NCBI GenBank assembly: GCA_017849395.1
Contig: JAFIHO010000310.1
Location: forward strand, 1-20,122
Length of the DNA stretch: 20,122 nucleotides
Source of the DNA: Hyphomicrobiales bacterium
Lineage (GTDB): Bacteria; Pseudomonadota; Alphaproteobacteria; Micropepsales; Micropepsaceae
Direction: 5' to 3'
Numbering within the stretch: position 1 is the first letter of the stretch; each line of letters starts with the position of its first letter. The translations under genes and the position numbers were made by a program. The notes beneath the pieces are model-generated. The model saw nothing but the letters and a program-made list of their open reading frames with translations, was not told the DNA's origin and searched no databases. Of this stretch, positions 7,378 through 15,404 are shown in pieces.

Positions 7378-7890
7378 ATGATAAACGTCGATTCCGCGCA
7401 GAAAGCCGTTCTCCCCACCGCGCCTGCGCCCGCCCGGCAGGCGGATGCCAAGGGACATTTCTGCTCCGGAGATGGCGGCTTCTCGTTCCGTGACCTGCTG
7501 GATGTGGTCAATCCGCTCCAGCATATTCCGGTGATCGGAACCCTGTACCGCGCCGTGACCGGGGACACGATCGGAACCGTGGAGCGCATCGCGGGCGATA
7601 CATTGTATGGCGGATTATTCGGGGCCATCTCCGCCGTCGCCGATTCCGCTTTCGAGGCGGTGACGGGCAAGGATTTCGGCGCCACGATTCTTGCGCTCTT
7701 CTCCGGTCACAAGGATCATGCGCAGAACCTGGCCGCCACGACACAATCGCAACCCTCCATCATTCCGGTCGCCACGGCCGAGACCGCCCTGTCCGGCGCG
7801 CTGCAGGACCGCGGCGTGTCCGACGATCTGGCCCGCCGCGCGCTCTTCGCCTACAAGAAATCCATGGAACTTCCTGCCCTCGCCAACTGA
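7378..7890 (+). CDS. Conserved hypothetical protein, glycine-rich helical
   Basis: A 170-residue protein with no recognised domain. The core (about 38-112) reads LLDVVNPLQHIPVIGTLYRAVTGD, then IAGDTLYGGLFG and FEAVTGKDFG. This looks like a compact, mildly hydrophobic helical unit that I associate with unassigned alphaproteobacterial proteins. The N-terminal 30 residues and the stretch at about 115-140 are low-complexity linkers; the C-terminus (ALQDRGVSDDLARRALFAYKKSME) is a predicted helix pair. No signal peptide is seen. The ATG at 7378 is preceded directly by AAAGG, which is too close for a normal ribosome site. A TTG at 7366 after GGGG is an alternative, and the open frame extends further up to 7273. 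The L,D-transpeptidase start lies two bases after its stop, so the two are probably one transcript. Confidence 0.72.
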   Translation: MINVDSAQKAVLPTAPAPARQADAKGHFCSGDGGFSFRDLLDVVNPLQHIPVIGTLYRAVTGDTIGTVERIAGDTLYGGLFGAISAVADSAFEAVTGKDFGATILALFSGHKDHAQNLAATTQSQPSIIPVATAETALSGALQDRGVSDDLARRALFAYKKSMELPALAN

Positions 7891-7892
7891 GT

Positions 7893-8396
7893 ATGGATCT
7901 GCGCGTGACCGTGACAGACGGCGACGCCCGGCTCGATTGGGGCGCAGGTCCGCGCCGCGCGGCGATCGGCCCCGGCGGCATCGCGATCAAGGGCGGCGAG
8001 GGTGACGGCATCACCCCGCGCGGCGCATTTGCGGTGCGCGAGATTTTCTATCGCGCCGACCGTATCGCCAAACCCGATGTGCAACTGCCCCTGCGCGCCA
8101 TCGCAAAGGATGATGGCTGGTGCGACGCGCCGGACGACCCCAATTACAACCGGCTGGTGAAATTGCCCTATCCCGCCAGCGCGGAGCAGATGTGGCGCGA
8201 GGATCATCTCTACGACCTCGTCGCGGTGCTGGGCTATAACGACGATCCGGTGATGCCGGGCAAGGGCAGCGCGATTTTCCTGCATCTCGCGCGGCCGGAT
8301 TATTCCCACACCCAGGGCTGTGTCGCGTTACGTCTGGAAGACGCGCTGGCCGCGCTGGCGCAACTGGGACCTGAAGACCGGATTCTGATCGCTTAA
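7893..8396 (+). CDS. L,D-transpeptidase family protein (YkuD domain)
   Basis: A 167-residue protein made almost entirely of a YkuD-type catalytic domain. The active-site run is GSAIFLHLARPDYSHTQGCVAL, with H131 and catalytic C143. Upstream are the family features GDGITPRGAF (38-46), DDGWCDAPDDPNYN (73-86) and LYDLVAVLGYNDDP (106-119). In many relatives the residue before the TxGC motif is proline; here it is H139. Such enzymes form 3-3 cross-links in peptidoglycan or attach proteins to it. However, no signal peptide is visible, which is common in this subgroup, so its place of action is unclear. It starts two bases after the hypothetical gene stop. Its TAA overlaps the TAA of the convergent yggS in the shared TTAA at 8393-8396. 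Confidence 0.9.
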   Translation: MDLRVTVTDGDARLDWGAGPRRAAIGPGGIAIKGGEGDGITPRGAFAVREIFYRADRIAKPDVQLPLRAIAKDDGWCDAPDDPNYNRLVKLPYPASAEQMWREDHLYDLVAVLGYNDDPVMPGKGSAIFLHLARPDYSHTQGCVALRLEDALAALAQLGPEDRILIA

Positions 8397-9055
8397 CCGC
8401 GTGCCCCGAAAATCGCGCTGCCGACCCGCACATGGGTCGCGCCGAACCGCACCGCCAGTTCGAAATCCCCGCTCATCCCCATGCTGAGATTTGGCAAGCC
8501 ATGCTCGCGCGCTAACTTCAGCAGCAGCGCGAAATGGGGCGCGGCGTCGTCATCCGCGGGCGGAATGCACATCAGGCCCTCGACCGGCAGCTTCAGCATG
8601 TCCCGCGCATAGGCGATCAGGTTGCCCGCCTCCCGCGGCGGCACGCCGGCCTTCTGCGCTTCCTCGCCCGTGTTCACCTGAACGAACAGGCGCGGCATCC
8701 GTCCGCTGCGCCCGCGTTCCAGCGCCAGCGCGTCCGCCAGCTTGATGCGGTCTAGCGACTGGATCACATCGAACAGCGCGACGGCCTCCTTCACCTTGTT
8801 GGTTTGCAGCGGCCCGATCAGATGCAATTCCAGGTCGGGAAACTCGGATTTTAACGAGGGGAATTTCACGCCCGCCTCCTGCACCCGGTTTTCGCCGAAG
8901 CGGCGCTGTCCCGCCGCCAGCGCCTCGCGGATGCCCGATTCCGGCACGGTCTTGGACACGGCCACCAGATGCGTGGCGGGCGCGGGCTGGACGGCGGCCT
9001 TTCGCGCTGCGTCGATGCGGGCCATGATGGCGGCGAGATTTTCCGCGATGCTCAT
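8393..9055 (-). CDS. YggS family pyridoxal phosphate homeostasis protein
   Basis: A 220-residue single-domain TIM-barrel PLP-binding protein (YggS/PROSC/YlmE family). It has no known enzymatic turnover but keeps free PLP and amino-acid pools in balance. K35 in LVAVSKT is the Schiff-base lysine. Other family blocks are FGENRVQEA, LHLIGPLQTNK, QVNTGEEAQKAGV, GLMCIPP and the phosphate-binding end SMGMSGDFELAVRFGATHVRVGSAIFG. The ATG at 9053-9055 gives MSIAENL; a longer open frame to 9178 has no support. It diverges from the TenI-like gene with 43 bases between starts and overlaps the L,D-transpeptidase stop by four bases. Confidence 0.95.
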   Translation of the reverse strand: MSIAENLAAIMARIDAARKAAVQPAPATHLVAVSKTVPESGIREALAAGQRRFGENRVQEAGVKFPSLKSEFPDLELHLIGPLQTNKVKEAVALFDVIQSLDRIKLADALALERGRSGRMPRLFVQVNTGEEAQKAGVPPREAGNLIAYARDMLKLPVEGLMCIPPADDDAAPHFALLLKLAREHGLPNLSMGMSGDFELAVRFGATHVRVGSAIFGARG

Positions 9056-9098
9056 GCGCGCTGCTTTAGCAAGACATGTCTTTTCTCTCAATGCGGCG

Positions 9099-9617
9099 AT
9101 GCCGCTGGTGCTGTTCACCGATGACCGCGCAGCCGACTGGCCCCGCGCCGCCCGGGCCTTGCGGCGCGGAAGTGTCATCGTGATCCGCGCCCGCGACCCG
9201 GCGGCGCGCGCCAGGCTGCTGGATCAGCTTCGTCCTCTGCCGCACCTGCGCCTTCTGGTGGCGGGCGATCCCTTGCTGGCGAGGGAGGCTGACGGCCTGC
9301 ACCTGCCCGAAGCGCGCCTCACCGAAGCGCCGCACTGGCGCGCAAGACACAAGGACTGGATCATCACCGGCGCGGCCCATTCCCTGTCGGCGCTGCTCCA
9401 GGCGCGTGAAATGGATGCGGTTTTTCTGTCGCCGGTCTTTGCCACAGCCAGCCATCCCGGCGCGGCCCACCTGACCCCCGTGCGCGCCGCCTTTATCGCA
9501 GCCGCATCGCCCGTGCCTGTCTATGCGCTGGGCGGCGTCACCTCGCGCAATGCCGCGCTGCTGGCGCCTGCCTTCAGCGGCATCGCCGCGATCTCTAGTC
9601 TGTTGTGCGAAGCGTGA
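9099..9617 (+). CDS. Thiamine phosphate synthase / TenI-like protein
   Basis: A 172-residue TIM-barrel protein of the TMP-TENI family. Recognisable blocks are the first strand LVLFTDD, ADGLHLPEA (phosphate-side loop), MDAVFLSPVFATASHPGA (equivalent to the usual GPIFPT segment) and YALGGVTSRNA near the end. It is shorter than ThiE (about 210 residues). Several synthase landmarks look altered: the usual QLR.K segment reads VIVIRARD, and the IND metal motif reads LVAGD. It may therefore be a TenI-type or divergent member, not a working thiamine phosphate synthase. No other thiamine gene is nearby. The ATG at 9099 is the only good start. Its last 23 bases overlap the convergent porin-like gene. 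Confidence 0.75.
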   Translation: MPLVLFTDDRAADWPRAARALRRGSVIVIRARDPAARARLLDQLRPLPHLRLLVAGDPLLAREADGLHLPEARLTEAPHWRARHKDWIITGAAHSLSALLQAREMDAVFLSPVFATASHPGAAHLTPVRAAFIAAASPVPVYALGGVTSRNAALLAPAFSGIAAISSLLCEA

Positions 9618-10782
9618 GGTGCAGGAACACCGCATCCAGCGATAATTTCCGGCTGCCGTCATAGAAGGCACCGACATCGCGCCCGTAATTCAGATGCTGC
9701 CAGCCGGTACTCACCTGCAAACCGGGACTGAGCGCATAGCCCAGTGAGGCTTCCAGCCCATTCTGGCCCAGCCGCACGCCATTGACGCCCAGATATGACA
9801 CCGCGCCCGCCACGCCATTGCCATACTCGACACTGCCCGACCAGTTGCCGTCGCTGAAACCGCCGCTGACATGCAGGGCGCGCGTGGTCGCGCCCGCATA
9901 GGCGCGGTTGATGTCGAAGCCATAGGCATTGGTGGTGCGGTACGATCCACCCAGCGACAGGGTCAGGGAATCGTCGACGGGATAATCGAACCGCACGCCC
10001 GCGCCCAGGTCGCTAAGGCCCTGCTGCCCCGGCAGCTTGTTCTCGCCATGGGCCTGCGCCCCCGCCAGATAGGTGCTGATGGATACCGGCCCCACATCCA
10101 TGGCGTAGCGCAGCGCCAGCTCGAACATGTCCGTCTGCCGCCCCGGGACATTGGGACCCGCATTCATGAAGGGCAGCTGCTTGCCTTCGCTGGGCGTATA
10201 GGAAAAGGCAATCTGCGCCCCGAAGACATTGGGGCTGAGATAGGTCAGCTTGGCGAAATTGTAGGACGAGCCGACCGCCGTGCGCAGCGCGAACATGTTT
10301 GTGATGCCGCGATGGGTGACCGGATCGCGGAAAAAACTGATCTGGGCATCCTCCAGCGCAATCTGCGGATGGGCCTTTGGCCCGGTCAGTCCCAGCGCAT
10401 AGCCCGCGCCGTCGGCCAGCCCCAGGTGCAGTTTCCCCAGCCCGGTCTGCATTTCGCCGAACAGCTTCTCGATGGGATTGGTGTAGCGCCCGCGCGACAG
10501 GGGATCGGCCAGAGTAAAAGTGCCGTTCAGCGACAGAATCATGCCGCTGTCATAGTCGCGATGCAGCTGGGGCATCAGCTTGGCGACGCCCGTGGCATTC
10601 TTGTTCTCGCCAGGCTGGTCTGTCGCCGCCACCGCGCCCGCCGCCAGGGCATCGACTTTCAGCTCGGCATCGCCCACCGGGAGCATCATGGGCTGTACAG
10701 TCAGGTCGGACAGCGCCGCGGCGGCGGGGGAGGCGAGCCCCACGCAAAGCGGCAGCCCCGCCAGAATCTTACCGATACGCAA
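9595..10782 (-). CDS. Outer-membrane porin-like beta-barrel protein
   Basis: A predicted 395-residue exported protein. With the TTG at 10780-10782 as start, the N-terminus MRIGKILAGLPLCVGLASPAAA is a textbook signal peptide, with cleavage expected after AAA. AGGGAG lies nine bases upstream of this TTG. The open frame extends to 11118, but that part overlaps the divergent lipoprotein gene and would bury the signal peptide. The mature part alternates short amphipathic strands with Gly/Asn/Asp turns (for example FGAQIAFSYTPSEGKQLPF, SLGGSYRTTNAYGFDI, LEASLGYALSPGLQVSTGWQHL) as in Gram-negative porins. The C-terminus lacks the usual terminal aromatic (LTLRTTD). Substrate and size of pore are unknown. 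It overlaps the 3' end of the TenI-like gene. Confidence 0.75.
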   Translation of the reverse strand: MRIGKILAGLPLCVGLASPAAAALSDLTVQPMMLPVGDAELKVDALAAGAVAATDQPGENKNATGVAKLMPQLHRDYDSGMILSLNGTFTLADPLSRGRYTNPIEKLFGEMQTGLGKLHLGLADGAGYALGLTGPKAHPQIALEDAQISFFRDPVTHRGITNMFALRTAVGSSYNFAKLTYLSPNVFGAQIAFSYTPSEGKQLPFMNAGPNVPGRQTDMFELALRYAMDVGPVSISTYLAGAQAHGENKLPGQQGLSDLGAGVRFDYPVDDSLTLSLGGSYRTTNAYGFDINRAYAGATTRALHVSGGFSDGNWSGSVEYGNGVAGAVSYLGVNGVRLGQNGLEASLGYALSPGLQVSTGWQHLNYGRDVGAFYDGSRKLSLDAVFLHLTLRTTD

Positions 10783-10832
10783 TCCGGAACGCTCCCTAAA
10801 CCCTTCCAGAATAAGCCGAACTGCGCCCGCCG

Positions 10833-10845
10833 GCGCAAGTTGCGC
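10833..10845. promoter_or_regulatory. Perfect palindrome GCGCAA-G-TTGCGC over the DUF3576/leuS promoter -35
   Basis: The 13-base inverted repeat contains the proposed -35 hexamer TTGCGC and is flanked by GCCC (10825-10828) and GGGC (10846-10849). It lies between divergent porin-like and lipoprotein genes, where it could be an operator acting on either. It could also be a by-product of GC-rich promoter sequence. Confidence 0.35.
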
Positions 10846-10868
10846 GGGCCTGATCCCGCCGGTATAAG
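10840..10868 (+). promoter_or_regulatory. Sigma-70-type promoter for the DUF3576-leuS-lptE-holA run
   Basis: TTGCGC (10840-10845) and TATAAG (10863-10868) are separated by exactly 17 bases. The start of transcription would fall near 10875, about 23 bases ahead of the GTG start with its AAGGA site. This is the best promoter match I found in the window, though judged by eye. Confidence 0.5.
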
Positions 10869-10897
10869 CCCTGTCCGGCGTCCCCCAAGGAAAAGAC

Positions 10898-11347
10898 GTG
10901 TCGAAGCGAATCCTGCCTGCCCTGTTTTGCGTCCTCGCCCTGGCGGGCTGTGGCTCTTCATCGGACACCGCCCAGGTGGACATGAACACCGGAACTATCA
11001 CCAGCGCGTCCAGCCGGTTGACGCTGGGGGTCAATTCCTTCCTGTGGCACGCATCGCTGGACACCATGTCCTTCATGCCGCTCCAGTCGGCTGACCCCTT
11101 TGGCGGGGTCATCATCACCGACTGGTATGTCGCGCCCGCCGCGCCGAATGAGCGGCTGAAGGTGACGATCTATATTTCCGACCGCACCCTGCGCGCCGAC
11201 GGGCTGAAGGTCGTGGTGTTCCGCCAGACCCGCAACGGCAACGCCTGGACCGATGCCGCGCCCAGTCCCGACACGGCGCATCAGCTGGAGGATTCCATCC
11301 TGACCCGCGCCCGCGAATTGCGGCTGTCCACGCTGGGTCAGGGTTAG
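10898..11347 (+). CDS. DUF3576 family lipoprotein
   Basis: A 149-residue predicted lipoprotein. The signal peptide MSKRILPALFCVLALAGC ends in the lipobox LAGC with lipid-anchored C18, followed by a serine-rich spacer. The conserved body includes SRLTLGVNSFLWHASLDTMSFMPL, DPFGGVIITDWY and NERLKVTIYISDRTLRADGLKVVVF, which I recognise as DUF3576. Its position immediately before leuS matches alphaproteobacteria. Function is unknown; a role at the outer membrane is plausible given that lptE lies two genes on. The start is GTG at 10898 with AAGGA seven bases upstream. Codon use and composition match its neighbours. Confidence 0.9.
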   Translation: MSKRILPALFCVLALAGCGSSSDTAQVDMNTGTITSASSRLTLGVNSFLWHASLDTMSFMPLQSADPFGGVIITDWYVAPAAPNERLKVTIYISDRTLRADGLKVVVFRQTRNGNAWTDAAPSPDTAHQLEDSILTRARELRLSTLGQG

Positions 11348-11357
11348 ACGGCCCGTC

Positions 11358-13898
11358 ATGGCGCGTTACAACGCCAAGGAGTCCGAAAGGCACTGGCAGG
11401 CGGAATGGGACCGCCGCGCCCTGTTCGCCGCGCCCGACCATTCCGACAAGCCCAAATGCTATGTGCTGGAGATGTTCCCCTATCCGTCGGGGCGCATCCA
11501 TATGGGCCATGTGCGCAACTACACGATGGGCGATTGCATCGCCCGGTTCCGCCGCGCCCAGGGCTTCGCCGTGCTGCATCCGATGGGGTGGGACGCGTTC
11601 GGCCTGCCCGCCGAAAATGCGGCGCGCGATGGCGGCGTCAATCCGCGCGACTGGACCTACGCCAATATCGACGCGATGCGGTCGGAGCTGAAGGCGCTGG
11701 GGCTGGCCATCGACTGGTCCAGAGAATTCGCCACCTGCGATCCGGCCTATTACGCCCAGCAGCAGAAGCTGTTCCTGGCCTTCTATAAAGCCGGGCTGGT
11801 CTATCGCAGCGAAGCCGATGTCAACTGGGACCCGGTGGACATGACGGTGCTCGCCAATGAACAGGTGATCGACGGACGCGGCTGGCGCAGCGGCGCGGTG
11901 GTGGAACGGCGCAAGCTGAGTCAATGGTTCTTCCGCATCACCGCCTATTCGGAAGAATTGCTGTCGGCGCTGGACGGGCTGGAACGCTGGCCGGAAAAAG
12001 TGCGCCTGATGCAGAAGAACTGGATCGGCCGCAGCGAAGGCTTGCGTTTCCAGTTCACTCTGTCGGATGGCCAGAAGCTGGATGTGTTCACCACCCGGCC
12101 CGATACGCTGTTCGGCGCGAGCTTCGTGGCCCTGTCGCCCGATCATCCGCTGACGGAGCAATTGGCGAAAACCAATCCGAAGCTGGTGGATTTCATCGCC
12201 GAATGCCGCAAGACCGGCACGGCCGAAGCGGAAATCGAAAAAGCCGAGAAGCTGGGCTTCGACACCGGCCTGACCGCTGACCATCCCTTCGATCCCGACT
12301 GGAAGCTGCCGGTGATGGTGGCGAATTTCGTGCTGATGGGTTACGGCACCGGCGCGATCTTCGGCTGTCCCGCGCATGACCAGCGCGACCTGGATTTCGC
12401 CCGCAAATACGGGCTCACCGTGACGCCCGTGGTGGTGCCGGACGATGCCGACGCGAAGACATTCACGGTCGGCAAGGAGGCCTATACCGGTCCCGGCAAG
12501 CTGGCCAATTCGCGCTTCCTGGACGGCATGACGGTCGAAGTGGCGAAGGCCGAAGTCGCCAAACGCCTGGAAGCAGCGGGCATCGGCCAGCGTACCGTCA
12601 ATTACCGCCTGCGCGACTGGCTGGCCTCGCGCCAGCGCGCCTGGGGCTGCCCGATCCCGATGATCCATTGCGCCAAATGCGGCGTGGTGCCGGTGCCGGA
12701 AGCCGACCTGCCGGTGAAGCTGCCGGACGATCTGAATTTCCAGGCGCATGGCAATCCGCTGGACGCGCATCCGACCTTCACCAGGGTCAAATGCCCGACC
12801 TGTGGCGGCGATGCGAAGCGCGAGACCGACACGCTCGACACCTTCGTGGACTCGTCCTGGTATTTCGCGCGCTTCACCGACCCGAAGGCGCAGGAGCCGC
12901 TGAATCGCAAGGCGGTCGATTACTGGCTGCCGGTGGACCAGTATATCGGCGGCATCGAGCATGCGATCCTGCATCTGCTCTATTCGCGCTTCTTCACCCG
13001 CGCCATGCATGAGACGAATTTCGTCGGCCTGGACGAACCTTTCGCGGGCCTGTTCACGCAAGGCATGGTCACGCATGAGACCTATACCGGCCCGGACGGC
13101 TATCTGCTGCCGGAACAGATCGAAAAGCGCGGCGACAAGGCGTTCCTGACAGGCACCGACACCGAGATCACGGTCGGTCCGTCTGAGAAAATGTCCAAGT
13201 CGAAAAAGAATGTCGTGCCGCCGATGCGCATGATCGAATCCTACGGCGCCGATGCGATCCGCTGGTTCATGCTGTCGGATTCGCCGCCGGAACGCGATGT
13301 GGACTGGTCGGAATCCGGCGTCGAAGGCTGCTGGCGTTTCGTCAATCGGGTATATCGCCTGGTGGATGAAGCGGAAGGCCTGCCAGCGCCCGGCACTGCA
13401 ATCACGGCCACCGACGATGTGTCCAAGTCCCTGCGCCAGGCCACCCACCGCGCCATCGCTGCGGTGACCGATCATCTGTCCGGCCTGCGCTTCAACAGCG
13501 CCGTGGCCCAGCTTTATACGCTCGCGAACGCCATCAGCGACGGCGCGAAAGCGGAAGCCTCGGCGCGGCGCGAAGCCCTGGAAGCCCTGGTTCTGCTGTG
13601 CGCGCCGATGATGCCGCATCTGGCCGAAAGCTGCTGGCAGGCACTGGGCCACAGCAAACTGGTTGCGCAAAGCGAATGGCCGCGCTTTGATCCCACCCTG
13701 GTCGTATCCGACAGCGTGACCATGGCGGTGCAGGTGAACGGCAAGCGGCGCGGTGAAGTGACGGTGCCCAAGACCGCCGACAATGCCTCGGTGGAAAAAG
13801 AAGCCTTGGCGCTCGAGGCCGTCGTCCGTGCACTGGAAGGCAAAGCACCGAAAAAGGTGATCGTGGTTCCGCAACGTATCGTGAATATTGTTGCATGA
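11358..13898 (+). CDS. leuS: Leucyl-tRNA synthetase
   Basis: An 846-residue class I synthetase that charges tRNA(Leu). The HIGH-type motif HMGH is at 48-51 in FPYPSGRIHMGHVRNYTMGD, and the KMSKS loop is at 611-615. The inserted CP1 editing domain is recognisable by WIGRSEG, TTRPDTLFGASF and the later GYGTGAIFGCPAHDQRDLDFA. The leucine-specific region CPTCGG...TDTLDTFVDSSWY is intact. The C-terminal anticodon-binding and tRNA-contact domains are present, ending AVQVNGKRRGEV and KKVIVVPQRIVNIVA. Length is normal for a bacterial LeuRS. It starts 10 bases after the DUF3576 stop, and its stop overlaps the lptE start (ATGA at 13895-13898), so expression is likely coupled. Confidence 0.98.
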   Translation: MARYNAKESERHWQAEWDRRALFAAPDHSDKPKCYVLEMFPYPSGRIHMGHVRNYTMGDCIARFRRAQGFAVLHPMGWDAFGLPAENAARDGGVNPRDWTYANIDAMRSELKALGLAIDWSREFATCDPAYYAQQQKLFLAFYKAGLVYRSEADVNWDPVDMTVLANEQVIDGRGWRSGAVVERRKLSQWFFRITAYSEELLSALDGLERWPEKVRLMQKNWIGRSEGLRFQFTLSDGQKLDVFTTRPDTLFGASFVALSPDHPLTEQLAKTNPKLVDFIAECRKTGTAEAEIEKAEKLGFDTGLTADHPFDPDWKLPVMVANFVLMGYGTGAIFGCPAHDQRDLDFARKYGLTVTPVVVPDDADAKTFTVGKEAYTGPGKLANSRFLDGMTVEVAKAEVAKRLEAAGIGQRTVNYRLRDWLASRQRAWGCPIPMIHCAKCGVVPVPEADLPVKLPDDLNFQAHGNPLDAHPTFTRVKCPTCGGDAKRETDTLDTFVDSSWYFARFTDPKAQEPLNRKAVDYWLPVDQYIGGIEHAILHLLYSRFFTRAMHETNFVGLDEPFAGLFTQGMVTHETYTGPDGYLLPEQIEKRGDKAFLTGTDTEITVGPSEKMSKSKKNVVPPMRMIESYGADAIRWFMLSDSPPERDVDWSESGVEGCWRFVNRVYRLVDEAEGLPAPGTAITATDDVSKSLRQATHRAIAAVTDHLSGLRFNSAVAQLYTLANAISDGAKAEASARREALEALVLLCAPMMPHLAESCWQALGHSKLVAQSEWPRFDPTLVVSDSVTMAVQVNGKRRGEVTVPKTADNASVEKEALALEAVVRALEGKAPKKVIVVPQRIVNIVA

Positions 13899-14374
13899 AG
13901 CGCGGAGCGATCCTTGCGCTCCTTCTGCTGCTGGGTGGCTGCGGCTTCCAGCCCATGTATGGCGGCCGTCTCGCGCCGCAACTGGCCTCCATCTATGTCG
14001 AGCCGGTGCCCGAGCGTGAGGGCTATGAGTTGCGCAACACCCTGATCGACATTCTGGGTTCCGACGGCACCACCCAGGGCAAGGCCTGTCGCCTCAAGAG
14101 CACCATGAGCCCGACCACAAGCCTGGGCGTGGCGCAGCGCAATGACGCCACCATCTACCGGTACAATGACCGGCTGGTGGCCGATTATGTGCTGACCGAC
14201 GCGCGCGGCACCACTCTGACCAGCGGGACCCAGATGGGCCTGTCCTCCTACAACGTCGCCGCATCGCCTTATTCCACCCTGTCCGCGCGACAGGACGCCG
14301 ACCGGCGCGCGGCGCAGGACATGGCCGAACGCATCCGCCTGGATCTGGGCGCCTGGTTCCGGCGCAAGAAGTGA
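13895..14374 (+). CDS. lptE: LPS assembly lipoprotein LptE
   Basis: A 159-residue outer-membrane lipoprotein that plugs the LptD barrel and helps insert lipopolysaccharide. The short signal peptide ends LLGGC with lipid-anchored C16, followed by the family signature GFQPMYGG. The rest (IYVEPVPEREGYELRNTLIDIL ... YRYNDRLVADYVLTDARGTTLTSG ... SARQDADRRAAQDMAERIRLDLGAWF) fits the LptE fold of two helices packed on a small sheet. The start overlaps the leuS stop by four bases, and holA follows after one base, the usual alphaproteobacterial order. No truncation is seen. Confidence 0.92.
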   Translation: MKRGAILALLLLLGGCGFQPMYGGRLAPQLASIYVEPVPEREGYELRNTLIDILGSDGTTQGKACRLKSTMSPTTSLGVAQRNDATIYRYNDRLVADYVLTDARGTTLTSGTQMGLSSYNVAASPYSTLSARQDADRRAAQDMAERIRLDLGAWFRRKK

Positions 14375-14375
14375 G

Positions 14376-15401
14376 ATGGAAGTAAAAACCGGCCAGGCCG
14401 ACCGTTTCATCGCCAATCCGCCCAAGGGGCTGACGACCGCTCTGGTATTCGGGCCGGATGCGGGGCTGGTTCAGGAACGCGCCGAAAGGCTGCTGAAGAC
14501 GGTGGTGTCCGATCTCACCGATCCGTTCAATGTCGCCGATCTGAGCGAAAGCGCGCTCCTGGCCGACAATGCGCGCCTGTTCGACGAGGCGGCCGCGATC
14601 TCCATGATGGGCGGGCGGCGGGTCGTGCGCGTGCGCGGCGCGGGCAACAATCTCGCCGACCTGTTCGAATCCTTTCTGGACAATCATGTGGGCGACGCGC
14701 TGGTGGTAGTGGAGGCGGGCGACCTCGCCAAATCCTCCGCCCTGCGCAAGGTCTTCGAGTCCGACAAATCCGCCGCCGCCATTGCCTGTTACCCCGATTC
14801 CGCGCGCGATCTGCCCGATCTGGTGCGCGATGCGCTCAAGGCGGCAGGCTTCTCCATCGCCCCCGATGCGCTGGAGGATGCCGTATCTCGGCTTGGCGTG
14901 GACCGGGGCGTCAATCGCCGCGAGCTGGAAAAGCTGATGCTTTATGCCCATGGCCAGAAGCAGATCAGCCTGGCCGATGTGCGCGCCGCGATGGGCGACG
15001 AGGCGGAAGCCCGCACCGACGCCGTGGCCGATGCGGCGGGCGGCGGCGACCTGGCCGGGCTGGACCGCGAACTGGAACGTCTTTGGGTCTCCGACACCAA
15101 TCCCGCCCAGGTGATCCGGGGCGCGATGGGCCATTTCCAGAAACTGCTGACCGCCAGCGAGGCGATGGCGCGGGGCGAGCCGATGGAGGTGGCGCTGCGC
15201 CGCCTGCGCCCGCCGCTGCATTTCACCCGCACCGACGCTTTCAAGGCCCAGATGCGCCGCTGGAACAGCGACAAGCTGGGCGATGCGCTGGACATGCTGC
15301 TGGAAGCCGAGGCCCTGACCCGCACCACGGGCGTTCCTGCCGAGGCGGTGACGGGGCGCACCCTGATGAACATCGCCGCGATGGCGCGCGCGAAAGTGTG
15401 A
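14376..15401 (+). CDS. holA: DNA polymerase III subunit delta
   Basis: A 341-residue clamp-loader subunit that opens the sliding clamp during replication. Family features are the N-terminal ALVFGPDAGLVQERAERLL, the strand DALVVVEAGDLAKSSALRKVFE, AAIACYPDSARDLPDLVRDAL (domain II) and the collar region with RRELEKLMLYAHGQKQISLADVRAAMGDEAEA and LLEAEALTRTTGVPAE. As expected for delta there is no Walker A site. It starts one base after the lptE stop, with GAG-type sequence from the lptE tail acting as the ribosome site. Downstream is a palindromic repeat and then hisF. Confidence 0.93.
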   Translation: MEVKTGQADRFIANPPKGLTTALVFGPDAGLVQERAERLLKTVVSDLTDPFNVADLSESALLADNARLFDEAAAISMMGGRRVVRVRGAGNNLADLFESFLDNHVGDALVVVEAGDLAKSSALRKVFESDKSAAAIACYPDSARDLPDLVRDALKAAGFSIAPDALEDAVSRLGVDRGVNRRELEKLMLYAHGQKQISLADVRAAMGDEAEARTDAVADAAGGGDLAGLDRELERLWVSDTNPAQVIRGAMGHFQKLLTASEAMARGEPMEVALRRLRPPLHFTRTDAFKAQMRRWNSDKLGDALDMLLEAEALTRTTGVPAEAVTGRTLMNIAAMARAKV

Positions 15402-15404
15402 TAG

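Noticed and set aside
9056..9098. TPP riboswitch before the TenI/ThiE-like gene
   Set aside because: Only 43 bases separate it from the divergent yggS start, too few for the aptamer, and no THI-box sequence is seen.
11115..13874. A 919-codon open frame antisense to leuS
   Set aside because: It lies wholly opposite a gene with clear LeuRS motifs; its translation is rich in Arg, His, Gln and Ala as expected of an antisense shadow in GC-rich DNA, with no domain.
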